A stretch of 64,000 nt of DNA from Chrysophaeum taylorii (Eukaryota > Sar > Pelagophyceae > Pelagomonadales > Pelagomonadaceae): NCBI GenBank assembly GCA_029834535.1, contig JAQMWT010000587.1:105240-169239 (forward strand), read 5' to 3'. Below, piece by piece: positions 30,116 to 43,600 of the stretch. The number at the start of each line of letters is the position of its first letter. The stretch's first letter is position 1. The notes under the pieces are model-generated. The model had not been told where the DNA came from. It ran no database searches and saw only the letters and a program-made list of their open reading frames with translations. A program made the position numbers and the translations under genes.

Positions 30116-30504
30116 GCTGCGATCGCTAACCGTTGGTTGCGATGGAGGACGGCGCCTAACACGCTTGCTCCCTGCGGCGGCCCCGGCCGTCCCGGAGTGA
30201 GACGGTGCCTGCTCGCCTCCCGGGCTGGCCGGTTAGCACCCGGAAAGTCCGCGCTGGGCTGGGGTTCGCTCGGTTGGGCAGAACGCGACGGACAGGTCGA
30301 TTGTTCGTGGACCAACACGTTTGCGGCCTGCGACGCTCTTGCACGACTTCGCACAAGACCGCGCGCAGTGGCGGTCCGTCATCAACGAGTCCTCGTCCCT
30401 CGCCTCTGCCCCAACTGCGTGATTGTCCTCTGTGATTCCGGATCGGCTCCTGCCTGTCCGTCCTGGCTCCCATGCTCGGGAGAGGTCTGGAGTTAGTTAG
30501 TTAG
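30116..30504 (+). mobile_element. SINE family copy with 15-bp target duplication
   Basis: Flanked by TTACTCTTCTTCGTA at 30101-30115 and 30505-30519. It starts GCTGCGATCGCTAACCG, contains GGTTGCGATGGAGGACGG, and ends CTCGGGAGAGGTCTGGAGTTAG-type sequence with a TTAG tail. It is a diverged member: the middle differs from other copies, but both ends match. Variable target duplications and a repeat tail indicate copying by a LINE-type reverse transcriptase. TGGTTGCGATGG and GGTTAGCACC are weakly like Pol III A and B boxes. Confidence 0.8.
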
Positions 30505-30567
30505 TTACTCTTCTTCGTAAAATCTCTGGGGGGGGTTTAAGGTCGACTGCTATATGGGAGGATCAAA

Positions 30568-31221
30568 TCACATCTGCTTGAGGATGTGGATGCGCTTCGA
30601 GAGCCACTGCTTCTTGTCAGGCTTCATCGCCGAGCTCTTCATGCCTGAACAACACCCGACGTCGTGGCGCGCGGCGCAAACAAAACATCCACACCTTCGA
30701 GGCGAGCGAGCTCGGTCTTGGCGGCATCGACGCCCTTGCTTTTCATGCGCTCGATGTACGCGACCTCCTGGTCGTCGCACCCGTCGGGGGCCGCGACGTC
30801 GCACTTGGGAAGCAGATTGTCTTCGACGTGCTTCTTGAATTGGTCGATCGACCGACCGCCGTTGTAGCTCTTGGCTTCCCCGTCCACCCAATATTTGATT
30901 GTTGGGTACCCCGACACGCCCTGCTCGCTGCAAACGTCCTTTTCCTCGGTGCAGTCGACGTCCCCAATCAAAACGTTCGGGTGGTCGAGGTACTCGGCGC
31001 CGAGCGAGTCCCACGCCGGTTTGGCGGCCTTGCAGTGCCTAGACACCAACTTATTTATGCGCCGGAGACACGAACTCTCGCGCTTCTCACCCACACCACG
31101 GCGCGAAAAACTTGACGAACGCGTTTTTCCCGCTTTCGAGGACCTCCGACTTGAAGTTCTCGGAGGTCAGCACCACGGGCGCCGCGAAGGCCCCGGACAA
31201 CACAAAAGCCAAGCGAAACAT
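30568..31221 (-). CDS. Secreted thioredoxin/PDI-like protein, three exons
   Basis: Exons 31221-31091, 31038-30695 and 30644-30568, with 52-nt and 50-nt GT-AG introns; the product has 183 residues. The start MFRLAFVLSGAFAAPVVLTS is a signal peptide. Splicing at intron 1 recreates the active site FFAPWCGHCKAAKPAWD; CGHC is typical of ER protein disulfide isomerases. VSGYPTIKYW carries the cis-Pro. After the thioredoxin fold (to about residue 125) comes a short helical region ending QWLSKRIHILKQM, like the C-terminal helices of small PDI relatives. There is no KDEL-type retention signal, so it may be secreted or retained by partners. Confidence 0.88.
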
Positions 31222-31607
31222 CCCTCGTCGAACACGTGTGCAGGGTTTAGGCTCCAGTCGACACCTTCGCGCGTTGCTGCTTCGGCCGTTTCCGTCCGTA
31301 TTCAATTCAACACAACAAACACAAACCCGAGGGTTCACCGATACTAGATATCTAAAGGAGGACCACCTACGTGCGTGGAGGACAACCTACGTGCGTGGAC
31401 GAGGGGAACTCCTACGACGTCGACGCAGAACTATGATGAGGACGTATATTTTTAGGCGAGATTAGTTCGTTAGTTCCCTGCTTGAAAGTGCGGTGCCTTC
31501 CGTAATTAAGGGGAGACCACGTAACCGACACCACGACCTTTGACCATGCATTCTACTCCTTACTAGCAACAAAAACCCGACGCACGCACAGCCTCTTTAG
31601 ATTAAGG
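31222..31607. other. Intergenic between PDI-like and giant genes
   Basis: Holds an imperfect direct repeat, ACCTACGTGCGTGGA, at about 31367 and 31388. No gene is seen. It should contain the 5' leader of the PDI-like gene and the 3' end of the giant gene. Confidence 0.45.
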
Positions 31608-34600
31608 TTATTGACTGTGCGAGCTTTCTCGCCCCTCGAGCACCACTATTCTCGCGACAAGCGAGCTAACTAGTCTCTCCAAAACACCAACGCGACTATG
31701 CAAGCTGCGGAAAGCCTCCACGAGCAACGGACCGACCGCGTCGACTTGCAGGGATCGCCAGCCACTCGAGTCTTCGTACACGATCTCAGGAAATACCCGC
31801 GCGACTTCTTGGGCAATAAATCCGAAATGGGTTGCGTTGTCGGACGACGTTTCGTTCGACCATTGATAACTCACGCCGCGAATGTCGAGTAATCGTCGTG
31901 ATCTTGACTCGAGCGACGTAATATTACGTTTCAAACGAACGTCGGACGATGTCACAAAACTCGTCGCAGTCACCTGCGAAGTGCTCGTCACTCCGGCAAC
32001 GGTGAGGGTGCCGGCGCTCGCCGTTATCGATCCTGTGCTTGTGATATGCGCCGCTTCTGCAGCATTCGCCACAGTCAAAGCTGCGGTGCTTTGAATACCG
32101 GCCGCATACAACGTGCTCGTACCCGTCATCGCGGCTGTGCTCGTGATTCCAGCAACAGCGAGCGTGCTCGTTCCAGTCACAGCGGCGGTACTTGTGATGC
32201 CAGCAACCGTCAAAGTTCCAGCGCTTGCTGTGATCGAGCCTCCACTTGTAAGGTGCGCTGCTTCTGCAGCATTCGCCACAGTCAATGCTGCCGTACTTTG
32301 GACGCCAGCCACGTAGAGTGTGCTCGTGCCAGTCATCGCCGCCGTGCTAGTTATTCCTGCTACCGTGAGTGTGCTCGTACCCGTGACGGCTGCGGTACTC
32401 GAGATGCCGGCAACTGTCAGGGTCCCGGCACTCGCAGTGATCGAGCCTCCGCTCGTGAGATGCGCCGCTTCCGCAGCATTGGAGACAGTCAACGCCGCTG
32501 TACTTTGAATGCCGGCAGCGTAGATAGTGCTTGTGCCAGTCACCGCGGCGGTGCTCGTAATGCCAGCGACTGCGAGCGTACTTGTACCAGTGACGGCAGC
32601 AGTGCTCGAAATGCCGGCAACTGTGAGAGTCCCGGCGCTCGCAGTGATCGATCCTCCGCTCGAGATATGCGCAGCTTCTGCTGCATTGGCGACAGTTAAT
32701 GCAGCCGTGCTTTGAATTCCAGCTGCATATAAGGTGCCCGAGCCGGTCACGGCAGCGGTGCTCGTAATTCCAGCCACTGCAAGAGTGCTCGTACCCGTGA
32801 CGGCTGCGGTACTTGAGATGCCTGCTACGGTTAGCGTCCCGGCGCTCGCCGTGATAGAGCCTCCGCTCGTAAGGTGCGCCGCTTCCGCGGCATTGGCGAC
32901 AGTCAATGCTGCTGTACTTTGAATGCCGGCTGCGTAGAGCGTGCTTGTGCCAGTCACCGCCGCGGTGCTCGTGATGCCAGCAATAGCGAGAGTGCTTGTA
33001 CCAGTGACAGCGGCAGTACTCGTGATGCCTGCTACGGTTAGAGTCCCGGCGCTCGCTGTGATCGAGCCTCCGCTCGTGAGATGAGCGGCTTCGGCAGCGT
33101 TGGCGACAGTCAATGCTGCTGTACTCTGAATTCCGGCCGCGTACAATGTGCTTGTGCCAGTCACCGCGGCAGTGCTCGTAATGCCGGCGATGGCGAGCGT
33201 GCTTGTACCAGTGACGGCGGCAGTACTCGTGATGCCTGCCACGGTTAGAGTCCCGGCGCTCGCGGTGATAGAGCCTCCGCTCGTGAGATGAGCGGCTTCC
33301 GCGGCGTTCGCGACAGTCAATGCCGCTGTGCTTTGAATGCCGGCTGCGTAGAGAGTGCTTGTGCCTGTCACTGCCGCGGTGCTCGTTATGCCAGCGACGG
33401 CGAGCGTGCTTGTACCAGTGACAGCGGCAGTACTCGTGATGCCTGCTACGGTTAGAGTCCCGGCGCTCGCGGTGATAGAACCTCCGCTCGTGAGATGAGC
33501 GGCTTCGGCAGCGTTGGCAACAGTCAATGCTGCTGTACTCTGAATTCCGGCCGCATACAACGTGCTTGTGCCAGTCACCGCGGCAGCGCTCGTAATGCCA
33601 GCAACAGCGAGCGTACTTGTACCAGTGACGGCGGCAGTACTCGATATGCCAGCAACCGTGAGAGTACCAGCGCTCGCCGTGATCGAGCCTCCGCTCGTGA
33701 GATGAGCGGCTTCCGCAGCGTTGGCGATAGTCAATGCAGCCGTACTCTGAATTCCGGCAGCAAACAATGTGCTTGTGCCAGTCACTGCCGCGGTGCTCGT
33801 TATGCCAGCGATGGCGAGCGTGCTTGTACCAGTGACAGCGGCAGTACTCATGATGCCTGCTACGGTTAGAGTCCCGGCGCTCGCGGTGATAGAACCTCCG
33901 CTTGTGAGATGAGCGGCTTCGGCAGCGTTGGCAACAGTCAATGCTGCTGTACTCTGAATTCCGGCCGCATACAACGTGCTTGTGCCAGTCACCGCGGCAG
34001 TACTCGTGATTCCAGCAATAGCAAGCGTGCTTGTACCTGTCACGGCAGCGGTACTCGATATGCCAGCAACCGTGAGAGTACCAGCGCTCGCCGTGATCGA
34101 GCCTCCGCTCGTGAGATGAGCGGCTTCCGCAGCGTTGGCGATAGTCAATGCAGCCGTACTCTGAATTCCGGCAGCAAACAATGTGCTTGTGCCAGTCACT
34201 GCCGCGGTGCTCGTTATGCCAGCGATGGCGAGCGTGCTTGTACCAGTGACAGCGGCAGTACTCGTGATGCCTGCTACGGTTAGAGTCCCGGCGCTCGCTG
34301 TGATCGAGCCTCCGCTCGTGAGATGAGCGGCTTCGGCAGCGTTGGCAACAGTCAATGCTGCTGTACTCTGAATTCCGGCCGCATACAACGTGCTTGTGCC
34401 AGTCACCGCGGCAGTACTCGTGATTCCAGCAATAGCAAGCGTGCTTGTACCTGTCACGGCAGCGGTACTCGATATGCCAGCAACCGTGAGAGTACCAGCG
34501 CTCGCCGTGATCGAGCCTCCGCTCGTGAGATGAGCGGCTTCCGCAGCGTTGGCGATAGTCAATGCAGCCGTACTCTGAATTCCGGCAGCAAACAATGTGC

Positions 34601-37600
34601 TTGTGCCAGTCACTGCCGCGGTGCTCGTTATGCCAGCGATGGCGAGCGTGCTTGTACCAGTGACAGCGGCAGTACTCGTGATGCCTGCTACGGTTAGAGT
34701 CCCGGCGCTCGCTGTGATCGAGCCTCCGCTCGTGAGATGAGCGGCTTCGGCAGCGTTGGCAACAGTCAATGCTGCTGTACTCTGAATTCCGGCCGCATAC
34801 AACGTGCTTGTGCCAGTCACCGCGGCAGTACTCGTGATTCCAGCAATAGCAAGCGTGCTTGTACCTGTCACGGCAGCGGTACTCGATATGCCAGCAACCG
34901 TGAGAGTACCAGCGCTCGCCGTGATCGAGCCTCCGCTCGTGAGATGAGCGGCTTCCGCAGCGTTGGCGATAGTCAATGCAGCCGTACTCTGAATTCCGGC
35001 AGCAAACAATGTGCTTGTGCCAGTCACTGCCGCGGTGCTCGTTATGCCAGCGATGGCGAGCGTGCTTGTACCAGTGACAGCGGCAGTACTCATGATGCCT
35101 GCTACGGTTAGAGTCCCGGCGCTCGCGGTGATAGAACCTCCACTCGTGAGATGAGCGGCTTCGGCAGCGTTGGCAACAGTCAATGCTGCTGTACTCTGAA
35201 TTCCGGCCGCATACAACGTGCTTGTGCCAGTCACCGCGGCAGTACTCGTGATTCCAGCAATAGCAAGCGTGCTTGTACCTGTCACGGCAGCGGTACTCGA
35301 TATGCCAGCAACCGTGAGAGTACCAGCGCTCGCCGTGATCGAGCCTCCGCTCGTGAGATGAGCGGCTTCCGCAGCGTTGGCGATAGTCAATGCAGCCGTA
35401 CTCTGAATTCCGGCAGCAAACAATGTGCTTGTGCCAGTAACGGCAGCAGTACTCGTGATGCCGGCGACTGCGAGCGTGCTTGTACCCGTGACGGCGGCAG
35501 TACTCGTGATGCCTGCTACGGTTAGAGTCCCGGCGCTCGCTGTGATCGAGCCTCCGCTTGTGAGATGAGCGGCTTCAATAGCGTTGGCGACAGTCAATGC
35601 CGCTGTACTTTGAATCCCTGCTGCGTACAGAGTGCCCGTGCCTGTCACGGCAGCAGTACTTGTGATTCCAGCAATCGCAAGCGTGCTCGTGCCTGTCACG
35701 GCGGCCGAACTTGCGATGCCTGCGACTGTGAGCGTACCCGCGCTCGCCGTAATCGAGCCTCCACTCGTGAGATGAGCAGCTTCCGCAGCGTTGGTGACAG
35801 TCAATGCTGCAGTGCTTTGAATGCCGGCGGCATACAATGTGCTTGTGCCAGTAACGGCCGCTGTGCTCGTAATGCCGGCGACTGCGAGCGTGCTTGTACC
35901 AGTGACGGCAGCGGTACTCGCGATGCCAGCGATTGTGAGAGTTCCAGCACTTGCTGTGATTGAGCCTCCGCTCGTGAGATGAGCCGCTTCTGCAGCGTTG
36001 GCGACAGTCAATGCCGCGGTACTTTGAATCCCGGCTGCATACAGAGTGCTCGCGCCTGTAACGGCGGCTGTACTCGTGATACCGGCAACAGTGAGAGTCC
36101 CTGCACTTGCTGTGATCGACCCCCCGCTGGTGAGATGCGCCGCTTCCAGAGCGCTGGCGACAGTTAATGCCGCAGTACTTTGAATACCAGCGGCATAGAG
36201 TGTGCTCGTGCCAGTCACTGCAGCAGTGCTTGTGATACCTGCAATAGCAAGAGTGCTTGTGCCTGTCACGGCGGCGGTACTCGTTATGCCCGCGACAGTG
36301 AGAGTACCAGCGCTCGCCGTGATCGATCCACCACTTGTGAGATGAGCAGCTTCCGCAGCATTGGTGACAGTTAATGCCGCTGTGCTTTGAATGCCGGCGG
36401 CATAGAGTGTGCTCGTGCCGGTTATTGCAGCCGTACTTGTGATACCGGCGACTGCGAGGGTGCTTGTTCCAGTCACTGCGGCTGTACTTGTGATGCCAGC
36501 TACGGTTAAAGTTCCGGCGCTTGCCGTGATCGAGCCTCCACTTGTGAGATGCGCCGCTTCCGCAGCATTCGCGACAGTCAATGCGGCTGTGCTTTGAATG
36601 CCAGCCGCGTAGACTGTACTGGTGCCAGTCACCGCAGCTGTGCTCGTAATGCCAGCGACAGCGAGAGTGCTCGTTCCTGTCACAGCAGCAGTGCTCGCAA
36701 TGCCAGCGACTGTCAATGTCCCGGCGCTTGCTGTGATTGAGCCACCACTAGTGATATGCGCTGCTTCTGCAGAATCGGCGATTGTTAAAGCAGCCGTACT
36801 CTGAATCCCAGCCGTATACAACGTGCTCGTACCAGTAATGGCCGCGGTGCTCGTTATTCCAGCAACTGCAAGGGTACTAGTGCCAGTGACTGCCGCAGTG
36901 CTTGTGATGCCTGCTATTGTTAGGGTTCCCGCACTTGCTGTGATCGATCCGCCGCTTGTTAGATGCGCTGCTTCTGCGGCATTGGCAACAGTCAACGCTG
37001 CAGTACTTTGAATACCTACGGCAAACAACGTGCTCGTGCCAGTAACAGCAGCTGTGCTCGTGATGCCAGCAATTGCGAGTGTGCTTGTTCCTGTAACGGC
37101 AGCACTGCTCGTTATACCAGCAACAGTGAGAGTTCCAGCGCTCGCCGTGACCGAACCTCCACTGGTGAGGTGCGCGGCTTCTGCAGCGGCAGCGACAGTC
37201 AACGCAGCTGTGCTTTGAATACCCGCGGCGTAGAGCGTACTCGTCCCAGTTATTGCAGCGGTGCTCGTGATACCTGCGACAGCGAGTGTACTTGTTCCAG
37301 TCACCGCGGCAGTGCTTGCAATACCCGCGACCGTAAGAGTTCCGGCGCTTGCCGTGATGGATCCTCCGCTTGTGAGATGTGCCGCTTCCGCAGCGTTGGC
37401 GACAGTCAATGCCGCTGTGCTTTGAATCCCGCCGGCATAGAGGGTGCTCGTACCAGTGATTGCAGCGGTGCTCGTTATTCCAGCTACTGAGAGAGTGCTC
37501 GTTCCAGTCACAGCGGCGGTACTTGTGATACCGGCAACGGTGAGGGTCCCTGCGCTCGCCGTGATAGATCCTCCACTTGTAATGTGCGCAGCCTCCGCGG

Positions 37601-40600
37601 CATTCGCGACAGTCAACGCCGCGGTGCTTTGAATACCAGCGGCGTAGAGTGTGCTGGTCCCCGTCACTGCAGCAGTACTCGTGATACCAGCAACCGTAAG
37701 TGTCCCAGCGCTCGCCGTGATCGAGCCCGTGCTTGTGATGTGCGCAGCTTCCGCTGCATTCGCGACAGTCAACGCGGCGGTGCTTTGAATACCAGCGGCA
37801 TAGAGTGTGCTGGTCCCTGTCATTGCGGCAGTACTCGTGATTCCAGCGACTGTGAGAGTCCCGGCGCTTGCCGTGATCGACCCCGTGCTGGTGACATGCG
37901 CAGCCTCCGCGGCATTGGCGACAGTCAACGCCGCGGTGCTTTGAATACCAGCGGCGTAGAGAGTGCTGGTCCCCGTCACTGCAGCAGTACTCGTGATACC
38001 AGCAACCGTAAGTGTCCCAGCGCTCGCCGTGATCGAGCCCGTGCTTGTGATGTGCGCAGCTTCCGCTGCATTCGCGACAGTCAACGCGGCGGTGCTTTGA
38101 ATACCAGCGGCATAGAGTGTGCTGGTCCCTGTCATTGCGGCAGTACTCGTGATTCCAGCGACTGTGAGAGTCCCGGCGCTTGCCGTGATCGACCCCGTGC
38201 TGGTGACATGCGCAGCCTCCGCGGCATTGGCGACAGTCAACGCCGCGGTGCTTTGAATACCAGCAGCGTAGAGTGTGCTGGTCCCCGTCACTGCAGCAGT
38301 ACTCGTGATACCAGCAACCGTAAGTGTCCCAGCGCTCGCCGTGATCGAGCCCGTGCTTGTGATGTGCGCAGCTTCCGCTGCATTCGCGACAGTCAACGCG
38401 GCGGTGCTTTGAATACCAGCGGCATAGAGTGTGCTGGTCCCTGTCATTGCGGCAGTACTCGTGATTCCAGCGACTGTGAGAGTCCCGGCGCTCGCCGTGA
38501 TCGACCCCGTGCTGGTGACATGCGCAGCCTCCGCGGCATTGGCGACAGTCAACGCCGCGGTGCTTTGAATACCAGCGGCGTAGAGTGTGCTGGTCCCCGT
38601 CACTGCAGCAGTACTCGTGATACCAGCAACCGTAAGTGTCCCAGCGCTCGCCGTGATCGAGCCCGTGCTTGTGATGTGCGCAGCTTCCGCTGCATTCGCG
38701 ACAGTCAACGCGGCGGTGCTTTGAATACCAGCGGCATAGAGTGTGCTGGTCCCTGTCATTGCGGCAGTACTCGTGATTCCAGCGACTGTGAGAGTCCCGG
38801 CGCTTGCCGTGATCGACCCCGTGCTGGTGACATGCGCAGCCTCCGCGGCATTGGCGACAGTCAACGCCGCGGTGCTTTGAATACCAGCGGCATAGAGAGT
38901 GCTGGTCCCCGTCACTGCAGCAGTACTCGTGATACCAGCAACCGTAAGTGTCCCAGCGCTCGCCGTGATCGAGCCCGTGCTTGTGATGTGCGCAGCTTCC
39001 GCTGCATTCGCGACAGTCAACGCGGCGGTGCTTTGAATACCAGCGGCATAGAGTGTGCTGGTCCCTGTCATTGCGGCAGTACTCGTGATTCCAGCGACGG
39101 TGAGAGTCCCGGCGCTTGCCGTGATCGACCCCGTGCTGGTGACATGCGCAGCCTCCGCGGCATTGGCGACTGTCAACGCCGCGGTGCTTTGAATACCAGC
39201 GACGTAGAGTGTGCTGGTCCCAGTCACTGCAGCAGAACTCGTGATACCAGCAACCGTAAGTGTCCCAGCGCTCGCCGTGATCGAGCCCGTGCTGGTGACG
39301 TGTGCAGCCTCCGCGGCATTGGCGACAGTTAACGCCCCTGTGCTTTGAATACCAGCAGCGTAGAGAGTGCCTGTCCCCGTCACGGCAGCGGTGCTCGTAA
39401 TTCCTGCGACAGTGAGAGTTCCAGCGCTCGCCGTGATCGACCCCGTGCTCGTGATATGCGCAGCCTCCGCTGCATTGGCTACTGTCAACGCTGCGGTGCT
39501 TTGAATACCGGCCGCATACAACGTGCTCGTTCCAGTAACTGCGGCGGTGCTCGTAATTCCAGCGACAGTCAACGTGCCTGCAGCAGCAGTGATAGATCCA
39601 GTGCTCGTAATGTGTGCAGCCTCTACGGCATTGGCTACCGTCAACGCTGCGGTGCTTTGAATGCCAGCGGCATAGAGAGTGCTTGTCCCCGTCACGGCAG
39701 CGGTGCTCGTAATTCCTGCTACAGTGAGAGTTCCAGCGCTCGCCGTGATCGACCCCGTGCTCGTGATGTGCGCAGCCTCCGCTGCATTGGCGACTGTCAA
39801 CGCTGCGGTGCTTTGAATACCGGCCGCATACAACGTGCTTGTTCCAGTTACCGCCGCGGTGCTTGTAATTCCAGCGACAGTTAACGTGCCCGCAGAAGCA
39901 GTGATAGATCCAGTGCTTGTGATGTGCGCAGCCTCCGCGGCATCAGCTACGGTCAACGCCGCAGTGCTTTGAATGCCAGCGGCGTAGAGAGTGCTTGTCC
40001 CCGTCACCGCGGTAGTGCTGGTGATTCCCGCGACGGTAAGAGTTCCAGCGCTCGCCGTGATCGACCCCGTGCTCGTGATGTGCGCAGCCTCTGCTGCATT
40101 GGCGACAGTCAATGCCGCGGTGCTTTGAATACCGGCAGCATACAACGTGCTCGTTCCAGTCACCGCAGCGGTGCTCGTTACTCCAGCGACAGTCAACGTG
40201 CCTGCAGACGCAGTTATAGATCCGGTACTCGTCATATGCGCAGCCTCCGCGGCATCGGCTACGGTCAACGCCGCAGTGCTTTGAATGCCAGCGGCATAGA
40301 GAGTGCTTGTCCCCGTCACGGCGGCGGTACTTGTAATTCCTGCGACAGTTAGAGTTCCAGCGCTCGCCGTGATCGACCCCGTGCTAGTGATGTGCGCAGC
40401 CTCCGCAGCGTTGGCGACTGTCAACGCTGCGGTGCTTTGAATACCGGCCACATACAACGTGCTCGTTCCAGTCACCGCAGCGGTACTAGTAATTCCAGCG
40501 ACGGTCAACGTGCCCGCAGTAGCAGTGATAGATCCAGTGCTCGTAATGTGCGCAGCCTCTGCTTCATTGGCTACCGTCAACGCTGCAGTGCTTTGAATGC

Positions 40601-43600
40601 CAGCGGCGTAGAGAGTGCCTGTCCCCGTCACGGCGGCGGTGCTCGTGATTCCCGCAACGGTGAGAGTTCCAGCGCTCGCCGTGATCGAGCCCGTGCTAGT
40701 GATGTGCGCAGCCTCTGCTGCATTGGCGACTGTCAATGCCGCGGTGCTTTGAATACCGGCAGCATACAACGTGCTAGTTCCAGTCACCGCAGCGGTGCTT
40801 GTAATTCCAGCGATAGTCAACGTGCCCGCAGAAGCAGTGATAGATCCAGTGCTCGTAATGTGTGCAGCCTCTGCTTCATTGGCTACCGTCAACGCTGCAG
40901 TGCTTTGAATGCCAGCGGCGTAGAGAGTGCCTGTCCCCGTCACGGCGGCGGTGCTCGTGATTCCCGCGACGGTGAGAGTCCCAGCGCTCGCTGTGATCGA
41001 CCCCGTGCTCGTGATGTGCGCAGCCTCTGCTGCATTTGCGACTGTCAATGCCGCGGTGCTTTGAATACCGGCCACATACAACGTGCTCGTTCCAGTCACC
41101 GAAGCGGTGCTCGTAATCCCAGCGACGGTCAACGTGCCCGCAGCAGCAGTGATAGATCCAGTGCTCGTAATGTGTGCAGCCTCTGCTTCTTTGGCTACCG
41201 TCAATGCTGCAGTGCTTTGAATGCCAGCGGCGTAGAGAGTGCCTGTCCCCGTCACGGCGGCGGTGCTCGTGATTCCCGCAACGGTGAGAGTTCCAGCGCT
41301 CGCCGTGATCGAGCCCGTGCTAGTGATGTGCGCAGCCTCTGCTGCATTGGCGACTGTCAATGCCGCGGTGCTTTGAATACCGGCAGCATACAACGTGCTA
41401 GTTCCAGTCACCGCAGCGGTGCTTGTAATTCCAGCGATAGTCAACGTGCCCGCAGAAGCAGTGATAGATCCAGTGCTTGTAATGTGCGCTGCTTCAACAG
41501 CACCCGCTACCGTCAATGCCGCGGTGCTTTGAATACCGGATGCGTAGAGTGTGCTGGTCCCCGTCACTGCGGCAGTGCTCGTGATTCCAGCGACCGTGAG
41601 AGTACCCGCACTCGCGGTGATCGACCCAGTGCTCGTGATATGCGCAGCCTCCGCGGCATTGGCTACCGTCAACGCAGCGGTACTTTGAATTCCGGCCGCG
41701 TAGAGCGTACTCGTCCCCGTGACGGCCGCAGTGCTTGTGATGCCAGCAACAGTGAGAGTCCCAGCGCTCGCAGTTATTGAACCAGTACTTGTGATGTGCG
41801 CTGCTTCCGCAGCGCCGGCGACCGTCAACCCAGCAGTGCTCTGAATACCACTCGCATAGAGCGTGCTGGTTCCAGTGATAGCAGCCGTGCTAGTGATTCC
41901 CGCGACTGTGAGAGTGCCAGACGCGGCCGTTATCGAACCAGTACTCGTGATGTGTGCTGCCTCGAGGGTCGAGGCACCTGTAATTGCTGCCGTACTCGTT
42001 ACGCCGGCGACCGTAAGCGTCCCCGTGGATGCGGTGATGGAGCCCGATGATATGGTTATGGACGCCGAGGTGGTGACTCCGGCGACGGTGAGTGTGCCCG
42101 CAGATGCTGTGATGGAGCCCGCTGATACGGTGATGGAGGCGGAGCTTTCAACTCCCGCAACCGTGAGGGTCCCCGCAGAGGCCGTGATAGAGCCGGCCGA
42201 CACGGTAATCGACGCAGAACTTTCAACGCCGGCAACGGTAAGCGTGCCCGCAGAGGCCGTGATGGAGCCGGCTGCTACGGTTATATCACCGTTGCTCATG
42301 GTGATGTCGCCCGTTGTAATCGTTAATCCCGTCGATGAGATCGTCGCGCCACCGGCGTTTACGAGAAGGCCACCGGCGTCAATAACGAGACCATTCGATC
42401 TGACGACGGCACCGCCGACAACCTCCAAGCCTCCTTTGTTCACAAATGTTCGCGGCGTCCCCGTCACCGAGAAGACCGTGTCCCTTACGCCGTCCTCGTA
42501 GTTGGCAATCTCGAGCAATTTGTATGCGGAACTCGCGTTACGATCTGCTTCCACGTACAGCACGGTGCTTTGGAAGTTATCGAAGGTTGCTCGTACGGTC
42601 ATGACGTTGGAGAGCGAGACGTTTGACGAGAAAATGAATGTGCCGTTGGTCGCCTCAATATCTCCTTCAAACTTGGAGTTGCCCGTCACGGCCAGGTTTC
42701 CCAGGTTCAGGTAGGCGTTGCCGGAGACAAGGATCAAATTGCCCGAATCAATTTGAATGTTTCCTGAGGTGAGTCGGAGGCCGTTGTTGAGCGTCATTAA
42801 GCCCGACGATAGCGTAAAGTCGCCGTACGTGAACGTCGTGTCTCCGTTTCCCTCGATGCGGAATATCTCGACATCTTGACCCCCAGCGCTCGCCTTGATG
42901 AAATTGAAGTCCGAGCTGCGCTCTCGCTCGGCCTTCATGCGCAGCATGCTATTGTCGAAACTGGCTTCGGTTGCGTGGAGCAGGAGAATGTCGACGTCGT
43001 CGTCACTCACGGCAGCGACCGAGTTGCTGCACGCAACACCCTCAAAGTTAGTGTAGCACGAACACTGGCCGGTGGAAAAGTCGCACGTCCCACGGCCCGA
43101 ACAGTACAAATAGTCTTTGACGTTGTCTGCAATCTCATCCGCAATCGAACATGTCGGTCTGCCATTCGGGTGCGCGACGGCTTGGCTGACGTCGCAGGTG
43201 AACGAGCTGAGCGGGGGATTGCCGTCGTGGTGGAAGATATTATTTTGGATCGGATAGTGTGGCCAAGCGAGGAATTGCACGACCCACGTGCCGCCCTTGT
43301 CCGCCGTCGAGGCGAGGCGCGAGCACTGTACGCTTGCCACGTTGTCGAGACTCTCCCAAGCGCTTGCGCACGCGTCTCCTGTCCACTCCGAGGCATTGGC
43401 GTTGAAGGAGAAGCTCAAACCGTCAAACGTGATGGAAAACGTGCCGTTGAGCTGCGACTGGGCGTCTGTGACGTTAGTAGTGATGTTGATCGTGCGGTAG
43501 TAGCCCGCGCCGTCGAGGGGGTCAAAGCCGCGCGGGCACATGCCTGCGCATTCAAACTCAGATGGAAGGCTGCCGGCGCGGGACGAGGACTCACGAATAT

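Noticed and set aside
37584-41780. Long open frames on the plus strand of the repeat array (up to about 580 residues)
   Set aside because: They are antisense to the giant gene. Periodic sequence lacking stops keeps other frames open; the minus frame has signal peptide, EGF modules, spliced exons and an S74 end.
31990-41960. Possible CRISPR-like array because of regular repeats
   Set aside because: Units are contiguous and coding, with no unique spacers, in a spliced eukaryotic gene.
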